Assembly (NCBI RefSeq): GCF_009827405.1
Contig: NZ_WTYY01000004.1
Coordinates: forward strand, 62,001 to 126,000
DNA: 64,000 bases
Reading direction: 5' to 3'
Source: Alteraurantiacibacter aestuarii
Lineage (GTDB): Bacteria > Pseudomonadota > Alphaproteobacteria > Sphingomonadales > Sphingomonadaceae
The position numbers and the translations under genes are program-made. The notes below the pieces were generated by a model that was not told the origin of the DNA, did no database searches, and worked only from the letters and a program-made list of their open reading frames with translations. Of this stretch, positions 19,318 through 28,557 are shown piece after piece (position 1 is the stretch's first letter; every line of letters starts with the position of its first letter).

Positions 19318-20740
19318 GCCAGCTTACCCCGTCGCGTTCTGCCAATGCGATGGCGGCGCTTGGCCCCCAGCTTCCGGCGTTATAGGTCTTGGGCGTGACG
19401 CCTTCCTTGGCCCATGTTGCGCGGATCGCATCGACCCAGCGCCACTGCGCCTCCACCTCGTCACGGCGCACGAACAGCGTCTGGTCACCGTTGATCAGGT
19501 CCAGCAGCAGCCGTTCATAGGCGATGCGCTTGTGCTTGCCGGTGAAGGCATCGGGCATGGCGATATCCAGCGGGACGGAGCGCAGGGTCATGCCTTCTTC
19601 CTCCAGCCCCGGCACCTTGGCCATCAGCGTCATGGAGATGTTCTCCTCCGGCTGAATGCCGATCAGCAGCTGGTTGGCCTTCATCCGCGCATCGGGGAAG
19701 ATCGAATGCGGCACCTGGCGGAACTGCACCAGAATCTCCGTCACACGCTTGTGCAGGCGCTTGCCGGTGCGCAGGTAGAACGGCACGCCGCGCCAGCGCC
19801 AGTTGTCGACATGGGCCTTGAGGGCAACGAAGGTCTCGGTATTGCTGTCGCGGCCCAGTTCCTCGTCATAGCCGGGCACGATGGCACCGCTGCTGGCTCC
19901 GCCGCGATACTGGCCGGTGACGCTTTCCTCGGCGCTGACAGGGCGCAGCGCGCGCAGCACTTTCACCTTCTCGTCACGCACGGCATCGGCGTCGAAACTG
20001 CCCGGCGGCTCCATCGCCACCAGCGCCAGCAATTGCAGCATGTGGTTCTGCACCATGTCGCGCAGCGCGCCGGCATCGTCATAGAAATCGACCCGGCTTT
20101 CCAGCCCGACAGTCTCGGCCACGGTGATCTGCACGTGGTCGATATACTGGCTGCGCCAAAGCGGTTCGAACAGCAGATTGGCAAAGCGCAGCGCCAGCAG
20201 GTTCTGCACCGTCTCCTTGCCCAGATAGTGATCGATGCGGAAGATGCGGCGTTCGGGGAAGGCCGCAGCCACCGCATCATTGATGGCGCAGGACGATGCC
20301 AGGTCCGACCCCAGCGGCTTTTCCAGGCTGATGCGCGCGCCTTCGCCTGCCAGGCCGGCCTTTTGCAGGCCTTCGATGGTGGGCTTGAACAGGCTGGGCG
20401 CGGTCGACAGGAAGATCGCCAGATCCTCGCCCGCGTCAACCTTTGCGGCCAGTTCCTCATAACCTTCGGGGCTGGTCACATCCAGCTGCTGATAGCTCAG
20501 TCGACCCAGAAAATCGGCCATGTGGCCGCGCCGTTCGGCCGGCATGTATTTTTCCAGCGCATCGCGGGCGAAGTTGCGGAATTCCAGGTCGGTCATCGGA
20601 GAACGCGCAGTTCCCACGATGCGCAGATCCTCGGCAATCAGCTCGTCTGTGTGGAGGGCGCAAAGGCTGGGCAGCAACATCCGCTGCGACAAATCCCCCG
20701 TTGCCCCGAACAACAGGAGTGTGTGTGCCTTCGACGTCAT
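19310..20740 (-). CDS. zwf: glucose-6-phosphate 1-dehydrogenase
   Basis: 476 aa. It oxidises glucose-6-phosphate to 6-phosphogluconolactone with NAD(P)+. The nucleotide motif is [19 protein letters not shown] and the active-site histidine is in [13 protein letters not shown]. Two nearby ATGs exist; GAGGA directly abuts the one at 20746, so the ATG at 20740, six nt downstream of that site, is the better start. As first gene of zwf-edd-glk-eda-ppc, its upstream 246 bp (20741-20986) should carry the operon promoter; I see only a weak TTGTGC-N16-TATTGC candidate on the reverse strand there. Confidence 0.97.
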   Translation of the reverse strand: MTSKAHTLLLFGATGDLSQRMLLPSLCALHTDELIAEDLRIVGTARSPMTDLEFRNFARDALEKYMPAERRGHMADFLGRLSYQQLDVTSPEGYEELAAKVDAGEDLAIFLSTAPSLFKPTIEGLQKAGLAGEGARISLEKPLGSDLASSCAINDAVAAAFPERRIFRIDHYLGKETVQNLLALRFANLLFEPLWRSQYIDHVQITVAETVGLESRVDFYDDAGALRDMVQNHMLQLLALVAMEPPGSFDADAVRDEKVKVLRALRPVSAEESVTGQYRGGASSGAIVPGYDEELGRDSNTETFVALKAHVDNWRWRGVPFYLRTGKRLHKRVTEILVQFRQVPHSIFPDARMKANQLLIGIQPEENISMTLMAKVPGLEEEGMTLRSVPLDIAMPDAFTGKHKRIAYERLLLDLINGDQTLFVRRDEVEAQWRWVDAIRATWAKEGVTPKTYNAGSWGPSAAIALAERDGVSWHE

Positions 20741-20986
20741 TCGCATTCCTCGCAGTGGCGCTTGAAGGGCATATTACCCACCGATCATGTTGCGCTGCAA
20801 TAGAGGCGTTGATTCAAGGCACAATTCAATTGCCCGCCCGACCCGGGCCCGCACCACACCAGCCTTGCATCAACCCCGTTGTGAACGTTCACTTTAGGCG
20901 ACGAAGGACCCGCTTGGCAAGACCTGTCTGGCTATCGGGTCTGCAGTTCAGGGCGGGCTATGAGGTTTGGCGATCAGGTCTGCGGT

Positions 20987-21793
20987 TCAGGTGGCGGGCG
21001 TTTCGCTTACCTGCACTTCGCTCATGTTGAACTGGGCGGGGCCGAATATGGTCAGGAAGCTGACATCGGCGGCATCGCGGCCCACGCCGATCTTCACTGC
21101 CTTTGCCGGATCGGCCATGCCGGTGGCATCGACCATGTACCAAGCGCCGCCGCCGGGCACTGTGGGATCGGCCAGGAACACCTCGGCCACGGCGTGAAAA
21201 TCGGGCGGATTCACGCCGGGGGCATAGCAGCTGACATAGCGCGCGGGGATGGTGGCCGCGCGGCACAGGGCGATCAGCACATGGGCAAAATCGCGGCAGA
21301 TCCCGCGCCGTTCCACAAAGCTGTCTATCGCCGTGGTGCGCGCATCGCTGCTGCCCGGCTCATAGACCATTTCGCGTGAGATCCAGTCGCGGATGGCGGC
21401 CACTTTCTCACCGCCCGTAAGCTCACCGAAATTGTCATAGACGAAGCTGTGCAGCCGGTCGCCCTGGCAATAGCGCGAATCGAACAGGTATTTCACGCAG
21501 TCGCCGGGCAGGTCATGCGGCAGGATAGCGCCCAGTCCGGCGATGTCTGGCACCTGCCGGTTGACCTCCACACTGGCGGAATAGGCCACTTCGAAATAGC
21601 CTTCGGAGCGGATCCAGATACGCTCGCCGATATTGTCCTGCGCGGGCACGCGGGCAAAATGCATCGCCTCGCCCATCTGCGTATCGCAGCTGAGGATATC
21701 CTGTTCGGGGATCATCGCCGCCTCGAAATGCAGCAGGGCATCGCTCGGCTGGTTGAGGAAGAACGAGAAGCGAGAGTTTATGGTGATGGGCAT
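20987..21793 (-). CDS. transglutaminase-like family protein
   Basis: 268 aa with no signal peptide. An N-terminal beta-rich domain precedes a transglutaminase-like core with Cys in VERRGICRDFAHVLIALCRA, His in PPDFHAVAEVFL and Asp in YMVDATG, the full papain-like triad. These alphaproteobacterial proteins resemble transglut_core proteins often found with alpha-E/circularly permuted ATP-grasp genes, which are absent here. Probably a peptidase or amidase; substrate unknown. Confidence 0.88.
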   Translation of the reverse strand: MPITINSRFSFFLNQPSDALLHFEAAMIPEQDILSCDTQMGEAMHFARVPAQDNIGERIWIRSEGYFEVAYSASVEVNRQVPDIAGLGAILPHDLPGDCVKYLFDSRYCQGDRLHSFVYDNFGELTGGEKVAAIRDWISREMVYEPGSSDARTTAIDSFVERRGICRDFAHVLIALCRAATIPARYVSCYAPGVNPPDFHAVAEVFLADPTVPGGGAWYMVDATGMADPAKAVKIGVGRDAADVSFLTIFGPAQFNMSEVQVSETPAT

Positions 21794-21830
21794 ATGCTGG
21801 GCGAACGCGCCTGCGCGCAGTTGGTTTCCC

Positions 21831-22247
21831 TCACTCGCCGATTAAATGCCCCACCACCTGCCGGCGGTGAGCAGAGCTGCGGTGTTCGGCCAGGAAAATC
21901 CCCTGCCACGTGCCCAGCACCATCCGCCCGTCCGCCACCGGAATTTGCAGGCTCTCACCCGTCAGCAGGGTGCGGATATGCGCGGGCATATCGTCCGGCC
22001 CCTCATCATCATGCTCATACCCCGCCCGCTCCGGCGCAACCATCTCCATCCACCGCAGGATATCCCGCTGAACGGCCGGTGCGGCATTCTCATTGATCAG
22101 CAGCGAGGCAGAGGTGTGGCGGCAGAACAGCGTCAGCAGCCCGGTGGCAATATCGGTGGACGCCAGCCAGTCCGCCACCTGATCGGTGAACTCATACAGC
22201 GACTTGCCGCGGGTGGGGATGGTGAAGCTGGTCTGGGACTGGTGCAT
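21831..22247 (-). CDS. YjbQ family protein (UPF0047; secondary thiamine-phosphate synthase)
   Basis: 138 aa, normal length. Conserved blocks are LLTLFCRHTSASLLINENA, WMEMVAPERAGYEHDDEGPD and VLGTWQGIFLAEH with RxVVGHLIGE-like end. Family members show weak thiamine-phosphate synthase activity in vitro; the physiological role is not settled. No good ribosome-binding site precedes the ATG at 22247. It lies 37 bp from the transglutaminase gene on the same strand. Confidence 0.9.
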   Translation of the reverse strand: MHQSQTSFTIPTRGKSLYEFTDQVADWLASTDIATGLLTLFCRHTSASLLINENAAPAVQRDILRWMEMVAPERAGYEHDDEGPDDMPAHIRTLLTGESLQIPVADGRMVLGTWQGIFLAEHRSSAHRRQVVGHLIGE

Positions 22248-22328
22248 GGGGTGGGTTTAGAGGGCGATGGGGGTGGTTGGTAGGGAAAAGCGGTGGAAGC
22301 CATGATCTGGGCTGCGTCGGCGCGAGTG

Positions 22329-22355
22329 CGTCCGCTAACGACCCATTTGCGGACG
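22329..22355. repeat. palindromic intergenic repeat (REP-like hairpin)
   Basis: CGTCCGC at 22329-22335 and GCGGACG at 22349-22355 form a perfect 7-bp stem around the 13-nt loop TAACGACCCATTT. The 12-mer GCTAACGACCCA inside it recurs at 23004-23015 on the far side of the next gene. Confidence 0.8.
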
Positions 22356-22380
22356 TTGAAAAAGTCGATATTCTGACGAA

Positions 22381-22944
22381 ATGTCGACAACTCATGGAGC
22401 CTCTGGACAAGTATCGCGCTTCAAAAGTGCGGCTATCGGGTTTGGTGCCTCCGTAGCCGCTATAGCTCTATTGGCGGGTGCGCAGTTCCTATTTGCTCCC
22501 TACACAGTCGAGGTAAATGGATTTGACCCAGAGATTGACGCTTGGGTGGTTTCACAATGGCAAAGGTCTCTTGCAGTTTTTTACGCGATAGTAGTCGCAA
22601 TCTTGGGTTCTTATTGGCTGCTGACCGCCATTGCCGGAAGGGACCACTTTCTAGGCAGCCAAAGCGCTAATGTTGCCCTGATACTCTCGTACCTTGCATT
22701 CGCTTTGGGAATGGCAGTTGCATCATTCGTCCAGGTACCGGAAGATTTCAGAGGGGCTTGTCCGTTACTGGGTGTTTCCGATTCATTTCCGCCACTTCCG
22801 GATGGTGTTTTCGGATTCGATCTGGAAACGCCCTGTCAGGAATTTATCCGCGGAGTAACGGCCGCAGTATCGCTCGGGTTGCCAATCATCTTACTTCTTG
22901 CCAGCGCGGCCCTGCGAATTGTGTACTCTCGCAGGCAACCGTGA
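22381..22944 (+). CDS. hypothetical four-pass membrane protein, atypical composition
   Basis: 187 aa, family not recognised. Hydrophobic segments lie near residues 18-40 (AAIGFGASVAAIALLAGAQF), 62-85 (LAVFYAIVVAILGSYWLLTA), 98-120 (VALILSYLAFALGMAVASF) and 158-180. A cysteine-containing loop (RGACPLLGV and ETPCQEF) separates the last two and could form a periplasmic disulphide. Base composition is visibly more AT-rich and codon choice freer (ata, tta, agt) than in its neighbours, suggesting recent acquisition or weak selection. No ribosome-binding site is obvious. Palindromic repeat motifs lie on both sides. Confidence 0.65.
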   Translation: MSTTHGASGQVSRFKSAAIGFGASVAAIALLAGAQFLFAPYTVEVNGFDPEIDAWVVSQWQRSLAVFYAIVVAILGSYWLLTAIAGRDHFLGSQSANVALILSYLAFALGMAVASFVQVPEDFRGACPLLGVSDSFPPLPDGVFGFDLETPCQEFIRGVTAAVSLGLPIILLLASAALRIVYSRRQP

Positions 22945-22958
22945 GCCAAGGTCAGCTA

Positions 22959-23015
22959 TCCACCCTAAAAGTGGACATTCAGCGCGTTGATCGCTGATCG
23001 ACAGCTAACGACCCA
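22959..23015. repeat. degenerate copy of the flanking palindromic repeat
   Basis: TCCAC and GTGGA form a 5-bp hairpin at about 22960-22976, followed by GCTAACGACCCA at 23004-23015, identical to the 12-mer in the loop of the hairpin at 22329-22355. The longer palindrome is not intact here. Confidence 0.55.
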
Positions 23016-23096
23016 ACTCCCAGCTTTCCGGAACACCCGAATTCAGTTTTTGAAAGTGGGCGCCAATAATCCGTCCAATCTCCCATTGCTCAAGGT

Positions 23097-24326
23097 TCAA
23101 TCGTCCGGGACGATCCGCAGGATGGCGCCGTCGCGTTCTTCGGTGGCGAGGTAGATGTAGCCGTCGGGCCCCTGGCGCACGTCGCGGACGCGCTGGCGAA
23201 GGTCGTAGAGCAAAGTCTCGCGGCGCAGTTCCTGCATGTTCTGGTTGATCAGGATGCGCTCCAGATGGCCGGTCCCGGGGATCTCACCGGTGCGCAAGGC
23301 GCCGACGAAGATATCGCCTTTCCACGCGGGCAGCGCATCGCCGGTATAGAAAAGCATTCCGGACGGCGCGATGGCGGGCATCCAATAGACAACGGGCGGC
23401 TCGAACAGGTCGTGGCGCGGCCGCTCGGCCTGCCAGGGACCCTGATAGGTGCGGCCCAGGCTGACATAGGGCCAGCCGTAATTGGCGCCTGGCTTGATGA
23501 TGTTGATCTCGTCACCGCCATTGGGGCCGTTCTCGTTCTGCCAGATTGCGCCAGTGGTGGGATGGATGGCAAGGCCCAGCGAGCCACGATGGCCATAGGA
23601 ATAGACGTCGTCACGCGCATTGGCATCGCCAATGAAGGGATTGTCGTCGGGTATCGAGCCGTCATCATTGATGCGCAGCACTTTGCCGCCTGCGGTGGAC
23701 AGGTTCTGCGGCCCGGAGCCGCTGGTGGTGAAGATCAGCTTTCCATCATTGGCGAAGGCCATGCGGCTCACGCCCGACACGCCCGGATGTGCGACCCATA
23801 TGTCCTCGAACCCCTCCAGTCGGTCTCCGGTCCAGCGGCCGCGGCCCAGCGCCATTACGCGCGAGCCATCCTCGGTCGGTTTGTTGTAGGCGAGATAAAT
23901 GAAATGGTTGGCTGCGAAGTCCGGATGCAGGACGATATCGACATAGGCATGGGAGGTGCCGGCATCTCCGGACTCGCCGAAGAACACACCTTCCGGCCCA
24001 CCCTCGATCAAGCTTGTCTCGGAAGCGCCCTGTTCGAGCATGTGCAACTCGCCCCGGCGGGTGACCACCAGCATGTCACCATCGGGCAGGAAAGCCATCG
24101 ACATCGGGTATTCGAGGCGGGCGAGCACCTCCACGCGAATGTCCATCCCCTCTGCGGTCCGATAATGGAAAGGACCGTCGGGCAGCGGATTGTCCGCCAG
24201 GCCCGTCGGCGCCACGGGTATGCGGGTTTCGGTCATCGGCACGTCCTGCTGCGCATACGCACCGGTGGCGAAAAACGCAGCAGCCATCGCCGCGCTCACA
24301 ATACCGCCAGGAATTCTGTTTCTCAT
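23097..24326 (-). CDS. PQQ-dependent sugar dehydrogenase (soluble aldose/GSDH family), secreted
   Basis: 409 aa. A signal peptide (about residues 1-25, IVSAAMAAAFFATGAYAQ) leads into a six-bladed beta-propeller of the GSDH/YliI class: YPMSMAFLPDGDMLVVTRRG, GVSGVSRMAFANDGKL, HRGSLGLAIHPTTGAIW, then ENGPNGGDEINIIKPGANYG and GALRTGEIPGTGHLERI. Homologues oxidise aldoses in the periplasm with PQQ; PQQ synthesis genes are not in the window, so cofactor supply is unproven. The ATG at 24326 has GGGAGGGG upstream. Confidence 0.88.
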   Translation of the reverse strand: MRNRIPGGIVSAAMAAAFFATGAYAQQDVPMTETRIPVAPTGLADNPLPDGPFHYRTAEGMDIRVEVLARLEYPMSMAFLPDGDMLVVTRRGELHMLEQGASETSLIEGGPEGVFFGESGDAGTSHAYVDIVLHPDFAANHFIYLAYNKPTEDGSRVMALGRGRWTGDRLEGFEDIWVAHPGVSGVSRMAFANDGKLIFTTSGSGPQNLSTAGGKVLRINDDGSIPDDNPFIGDANARDDVYSYGHRGSLGLAIHPTTGAIWQNENGPNGGDEINIIKPGANYGWPYVSLGRTYQGPWQAERPRHDLFEPPVVYWMPAIAPSGMLFYTGDALPAWKGDIFVGALRTGEIPGTGHLERILINQNMQELRRETLLYDLRQRVRDVRQGPDGYIYLATEERDGAILRIVPDD

Positions 24327-24867
24327 GCCACCCCTCCCAAGGTTCTTGTGGAACGAGACATAGCACAGGCCGGGCGCGAGCCAAGTCATCCACGAGTGTG
24401 GGGCTTCAGTGCCAAACCATTGCGTCTGGACGCGTGAGGTCTGCTTTCCACCCAATAGGGGAAATTCGCGCTGTCCTACACACCCCGGACCAGCCTAGCG
24501 CCACGGCGGCTCTTTCCCACTGTCTGCACCCAATTCCCTCACGCGCGGCGTGTAGGAAATTTTCGCATAGTGGTGCGTAATATGATTTTTATTTCTGCTG
24601 TGTGATCCCGCCCGCAAAATCGAGCAAATCTTCTTGCAAAAACAGCGTGTTAGGCTGCGATGCACCAGGTATACATGGTGTAACTTGTGTAAACATGGGG
24701 CGGGGTTTCCGGGCTGACCTGCATATTCCCCGGCCTGCTCATAGCCATCCCGTCATGCTGAACTTGTTTCAGCATCCATGCTTCATCTTCGGGTGGAAGA
24801 CCTGGTGAAGAAATGGACCCTGAAACAAGTTCAGGGTGACGTTTCGCTTCGGCGAACCGTTTGGCGC
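24327..24867. other. 541-bp intergenic region with no gene found
   Basis: Lies between the start of the sugar dehydrogenase gene and the stop of rimO. It contains a short CACCA/TGGTG inverted repeat around 24663-24680 and the large inverted repeat described separately at 24751-24841. No open frame here has a family-like sequence. The dehydrogenase promoter should be in the first part, but I see no convincing -35/-10 pair. Confidence 0.6.
24751..24841. repeat. 91-bp inverted-repeat element, 28-bp imperfect arms
   Basis: Left arm 24751-24778 and right arm 24814-24841 are reverse complements over 28 bp with four mismatches (TG/CC and CA/GG pairs). The shared core is CTGAAACAAGTTCAG. Each arm is itself palindromic: the right arm holds CCCTGAA-ACAAG-TTCAGGG. 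The 35-bp centre is unique. It sits just beyond the 3' end of rimO. Confidence 0.9.
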
Positions 24868-26244
24868 CTAGACGATCACCCCGAACAGGTCATGCTCGTC
24901 GGCATCCTCGATCAGTGCCTGCGCGAAGTCGCCGGCCTTCAGGTCAGCGGGCACGTTGCGCAGGAAGACATTGCCGTCGATCTCCGGCGCGTCGGCCTGG
25001 CTGCGGGCGGTGGCGCCGATGTCGCCGTCTTCGTCCGGTTCGCCCACTTCGTCGATGATGACGGGCAGGGTCCTGCCGATCTTGGCCTGCAGCTTGGCGG
25101 CGCTGATCCTTGCGGTCACTTCCATCAGCCGGGCATAGCGTTCTTCCTTGATCGCCTCTGGCACCGGGTTCGGCAGGTCGTTGGCGGCTGCGCCTTCGAC
25201 GGGTTCGAAACGGAAGGCGCCCACCCGGTCCAGCTGGGCTTCTTCCAGCCAGTCCAGCAGGTACTGGAAGTCTTCCTCGGTCTCTCCCGGAAAGCCGACC
25301 ACGAAGCTGGATCGCACGGTGATGTCCGGGCAGATTTCGCGCCAGCTCTTCAGCCGTTCCAGCACCTTGGCCTCATTCGCCGGGCGCTTCATGGCTTTCA
25401 GGACGGAGGGCGAGGCGTGCTGGAAGGGAATGTCCAGATAGGGCGTCAGTAGCCCCTCAGCCATCAGCGGGATCACTGCATCCACGTGCGGATAGGGGTA
25501 GACATAATGCAGGCGCACCCACGGCGTTTCACCGGCGGGTGTGCGCAATTTGCCCAGTTCGCGGGCCAGATCGGTCATGTGGGCGCGCACCGGGCTGCCC
25601 TTCCACTCGCGCTCCTCATGGCGGGTGTCGACGCCGTAGGCGGAGGTGTCCTGGCTGATGACCAGCAGCTCCTTCGTGCCGGCGGCGACAAGCTTCTCGG
25701 CCTCGCGCAGCACCGCATCCACCCGGCGGCTGGCCAGCTTTCCGCGCAGGCTCGGGATGATGCAGAAGGCGCAGGAGTGGTTGCAGCCCTCGGAAATCTT
25801 GAGGTAGCTGTAATGGCGCGGAGTGAGCTTGATGTCGGCCAGGTCGCCCATTTGCGGGATCAGGTCGATGAACGGGCCCTGCGATGGCGGCGCGGCTTCA
25901 TGGACGGCTTTGACAACGTCCTCATACTGATGCGCGCCGGTGATGGCGAGCACCTGCGGGTGGCGGGCGCGGATCACGTCGGCCTCATCGCCCATGCAGC
26001 CGGTCACAATCACGCGGCCATTCTCGGCAATCGCCTCGCCAATCGCGTCAAGGCTCTCCTCCTTGGCGCTGTCGAGGAAGCCGCAGGTGTTGACCAGCAC
26101 CACGTCCGCTCCGGCATAGTCGGGGCTCATCGCGTAGCCATCGGCGCGCAATTTGGTGAGTATGCGTTCGGAATCGACCAGCGCCTTGGGACAGCCCAGG
26201 CTGACGATGCCCACGCGCTTCTGATCGGGTATTTGATTGGCCAT
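24868..26244 (-). CDS. rimO: ribosomal protein S12 (Asp89) methylthiotransferase
   Basis: 458 aa. A radical-SAM enzyme that thiolates and methylates S12. The UPF0004 domain has its three cluster cysteines in [26 protein letters not shown] and TGCMGD; the radical-SAM motif is [17 protein letters not shown]; a TRAM domain ends the protein ([17 protein letters not shown]). The Asn/Asp-type [10 protein letters not shown] wording separates RimO from MiaB. Confidence 0.96.
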   Translation of the reverse strand: MANQIPDQKRVGIVSLGCPKALVDSERILTKLRADGYAMSPDYAGADVVLVNTCGFLDSAKEESLDAIGEAIAENGRVIVTGCMGDEADVIRARHPQVLAITGAHQYEDVVKAVHEAAPPSQGPFIDLIPQMGDLADIKLTPRHYSYLKISEGCNHSCAFCIIPSLRGKLASRRVDAVLREAEKLVAAGTKELLVISQDTSAYGVDTRHEEREWKGSPVRAHMTDLARELGKLRTPAGETPWVRLHYVYPYPHVDAVIPLMAEGLLTPYLDIPFQHASPSVLKAMKRPANEAKVLERLKSWREICPDITVRSSFVVGFPGETEEDFQYLLDWLEEAQLDRVGAFRFEPVEGAAANDLPNPVPEAIKEERYARLMEVTARISAAKLQAKIGRTLPVIIDEVGEPDEDGDIGATARSQADAPEIDGNVFLRNVPADLKAGDFAQALIEDADEHDLFGVIV

Positions 26245-26315
26245 GGTGGCGCGCCCCTACACCCGCGCTGCGCTTTGCGCTAGAGTGCGCGGCGAGAGCG
26301 TGAGGAGTGGGTGCT

Positions 26316-26732
26316 ATGGGTGATGTGAACTATCTGGCCGTGCTGCTGGGCGCGCTGGCCTTCTTCGCCGTGGGGGCCATCTGGTACGGCCCGCTGTTCA
26401 GCAAGGCATGGCAGGCCGCAGCGGGCATAACCGAGGCGGCCAAGGCCGAGGCAAGGGCCAGGGGCAACGGCTACACGGTCAAGATCATGCTGACGGCTCT
26501 GCTGCTGGAACTGATCGTATCATGGCTGCTGGGCCACATGATCGCCCGCACCAGCCCGCAGCCGCATGTCATCATGATGATGGCAGTCGGCCTTGGCGCT
26601 GCGGTGATGACACCGGCCATCGGCATCAACTACCTCTTCCAGAACCGGCCCCTGAAGCTGTTCCTGATCGATGCCGGTCACTTCATCTTCGGCACCGCAG
26701 CAATGGGCGCGGTGTTCGTGCTGCTGAGCTAG
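26316..26732 (+). CDS. DUF1761 family membrane protein
   Basis: 138 aa with four hydrophobic segments, starting MGDVNYLAVLLGALAFFAVG and containing the AIWYGPLFSKAW motif near the N-terminus that characterises DUF1761. GAGGAG lies about 9 nt before the ATG at 26316; a GTG at 26307 is too close to that site. Function unknown. Its stop overlaps the stop of the convergent K+ channel gene by 4 nt. Confidence 0.88.
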   Translation: MGDVNYLAVLLGALAFFAVGAIWYGPLFSKAWQAAAGITEAAKAEARARGNGYTVKIMLTALLLELIVSWLLGHMIARTSPQPHVIMMMAVGLGAAVMTPAIGINYLFQNRPLKLFLIDAGHFIFGTAAMGAVFVLLS

Positions 26733-27802
26733 TCGCCCTTGGTGGAAATCGCGTCCTCGCCGGTCGGCAGGATCTCCACCACGATATCGCCTGCCTGCAA
26801 CGCGCCCGCCTCGGCTTCCCAGAAGCCGCAGGCGCCGCCGTTGCGATAGATGCGCAGGCCCCGGCCACCGGTGGAAAGCTCGCTCAGCGGCTTGCCGATC
26901 TCCTCTGGCTTGACCGGACGTTCCACCAGCTGGACACGGCCAGAGACGGAGGCGAGGTCGGCCAGGTAATCGGCGATATGCGCGCCCTGCGCGCTGCCCG
27001 CCAGCAGCAGGCCGGTAAAGCGCACCGGGTTGATGACATTGTTGGCACCTGCCTGATGCGCCAGGATCTCATTATCGGATGCGCGCACCACCACGCTGAT
27101 CGGCACGTTGGGCGCAAGGTGGCGCACGGTCAGCACGATCAGGATGGAGGCATCGTCGCGCCCTGCTGATACCAGCACCGTCTGCGCTTCATCGATGCGC
27201 ACCGCCATCAGGCTTTCATCGCGCGTGGCATCCGCCTCGATCACGTTGCAGCCCAGTTCCTCGGCCTGTTCGAGCTGGTGTTCATCGCGGTCCATCACCA
27301 CGATATTGCGCGGATCGGTGCCGCGCTCGATCAGTTCGCTGACCGCTTCGGAGCCGGACACGCCGAAGCCAAGCACCACGACATGATCGGACAGCTGGCT
27401 TTGAATGCGAGACATGCGAAATTTCTCCCAGCTTCTCTTGATGATGAAATTATACGCCGTACCCACGAAAATGAAGAGCACCGCAAAGCGCACCGGCGTG
27501 ACGATCACCGCTTCCACCAGCCGCGCGCGGTCGCTGATCGGGGCAATGTCGCCAAAGCCGGTGGTGGTGATGGAGATCATGGTGAAATAGACCACGTCGA
27601 GGAAGCTCACCACGCCGTCATGCGTATCGCTCAGCCCGTCGCGGTCCAGCCAGTGGATCATCACCACGCTCATGATCAGGATCAGTGCAAGACCCAGGCG
27701 AATGCCCAGATCGCCCCACACAGGCACGCTCACGGCGCGGCGCAGGGGGGTGAAGCGGCGCGAGCGGGCGTCCCGGATAAGTGATCGCCGGCGTTCCACC
27801 AT
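26729..27802 (-). CDS. potassium channel with TrkA-N (RCK) domain
   Basis: 357 aa. Two membrane spans enclose a pore loop, with selectivity filter TTTGFGD at residues 79-85. A third hydrophobic stretch (FAVLFIFVGTAYNFI) leads into a cytoplasmic Rossmann RCK domain (VVVLGFGVSGSEAVSELIE) and a TrkA-C-like tail. It resembles MthK-type ligand-gated K+ channels. Its ATG overlaps the surE stop by one nucleotide (TGATG), giving the order serS-surE-channel in one transcript. Confidence 0.9.
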   Translation of the reverse strand: MVERRRSLIRDARSRRFTPLRRAVSVPVWGDLGIRLGLALILIMSVVMIHWLDRDGLSDTHDGVVSFLDVVYFTMISITTTGFGDIAPISDRARLVEAVIVTPVRFAVLFIFVGTAYNFIIKRSWEKFRMSRIQSQLSDHVVVLGFGVSGSEAVSELIERGTDPRNIVVMDRDEHQLEQAEELGCNVIEADATRDESLMAVRIDEAQTVLVSAGRDDASILIVLTVRHLAPNVPISVVVRASDNEILAHQAGANNVINPVRFTGLLLAGSAQGAHIADYLADLASVSGRVQLVERPVKPEEIGKPLSELSTGGRGLRIYRNGGACGFWEAEAGALQAGDIVVEILPTGEDAISTKGD

Positions 27803-28557
27803 CAGCCTGCGAACCTTTCCGCCAGCGTGCCGATGGCGGAGTGATGGGTCAGGTCCAGCTGCAACGGCGTGACTGCGATATAGCCATCCGCAACGGCCTC
27901 CAGATCGGTGCCGTGGTCAAGCGTGTGCTCCATGTCTTCCAGCCCGAACCAGTAATAGTTGCGCCCGCGCGGATCGGTCCCTTCCACCAGCGATCCGCGC
28001 TGGTAATCATGGAAGCCCTGCCGCACCACGCGAATGCCTTTCACGGCCTCTGCGGGCAGATCGGGGAAGTTGACGTTCACCAGCGTGCGCCTGGCCATGG
28101 TCACTTCCACCAGCGGAGCGAGGACCTTTTCGGCCCAGGCTTCAGCCGCATCGAAACTGGAGGAAGGCGTGCGCATGGCCTGTGACAGGGCGATGGCAGG
28201 AATGCCCGCCAGCGCCGCTTCCATCGCGGCGGATATGGTGCCCGAATAGGTGATGTCATCGGCCAGGTTTTCGCCTGCATTGATGCCGGAGATCACCAGA
28301 TCGGGCTTCTGGTCCGCAAACAGCTTGCGCAAGCCCAGGTTGACGGCATCTGTCGGCGTGCCGGTTACGGCGTAGCGCTGGTTGCCAAAGCTGCGCAGTC
28401 GCACCGGCATATGCAGGGTGAGCGAATGGCCCGCGCCCGATTGCTCTTCTGCCGGGGCGCACACCCACACATCATCGGAAAGCCGCCGGGCGATGGCTTC
28501 CAGCACCGCCATACCGGGGGCGTGAATGCCATCGTCATTGGTCAGCAAAATGCGCAT
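27802..28557 (-). CDS. surE: 5'/3'-nucleotidase SurE
   Basis: 251 aa. The metal-binding N-terminus is [16 protein letters not shown] with Asp8 and Asp9; further signatures are SGAGHSLTLH, GTPTDAVNLGL and VISGINAGENLADDITYSGT. A survival-protein phosphatase acting on nucleoside monophosphates. The start overlaps the serS stop by one nucleotide. Confidence 0.96.
   Translation of the reverse strand: MRILLTNDDGIHAPGMAVLEAIARRLSDDVWVCAPAEEQSGAGHSLTLHMPVRLRSFGNQRYAVTGTPTDAVNLGLRKLFADQKPDLVISGINAGENLADDITYSGTISAAMEAALAGIPAIALSQAMRTPSSSFDAAEAWAEKVLAPLVEVTMARRTLVNVNFPDLPAEAVKGIRVVRQGFHDYQRGSLVEGTDPRGRNYYWFGLEDMEHTLDHGTDLEAVADGYIAVTPLQLDLTHHSAIGTLAERFAG

Noticed and set aside
22334-23015. The GCTAACGACCCA pair as a target-site duplication of a transposon
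   Set aside because: The first copy lies inside a larger palindrome and no terminal inverted repeats or transposase exist; a repeat family is the simpler reading.
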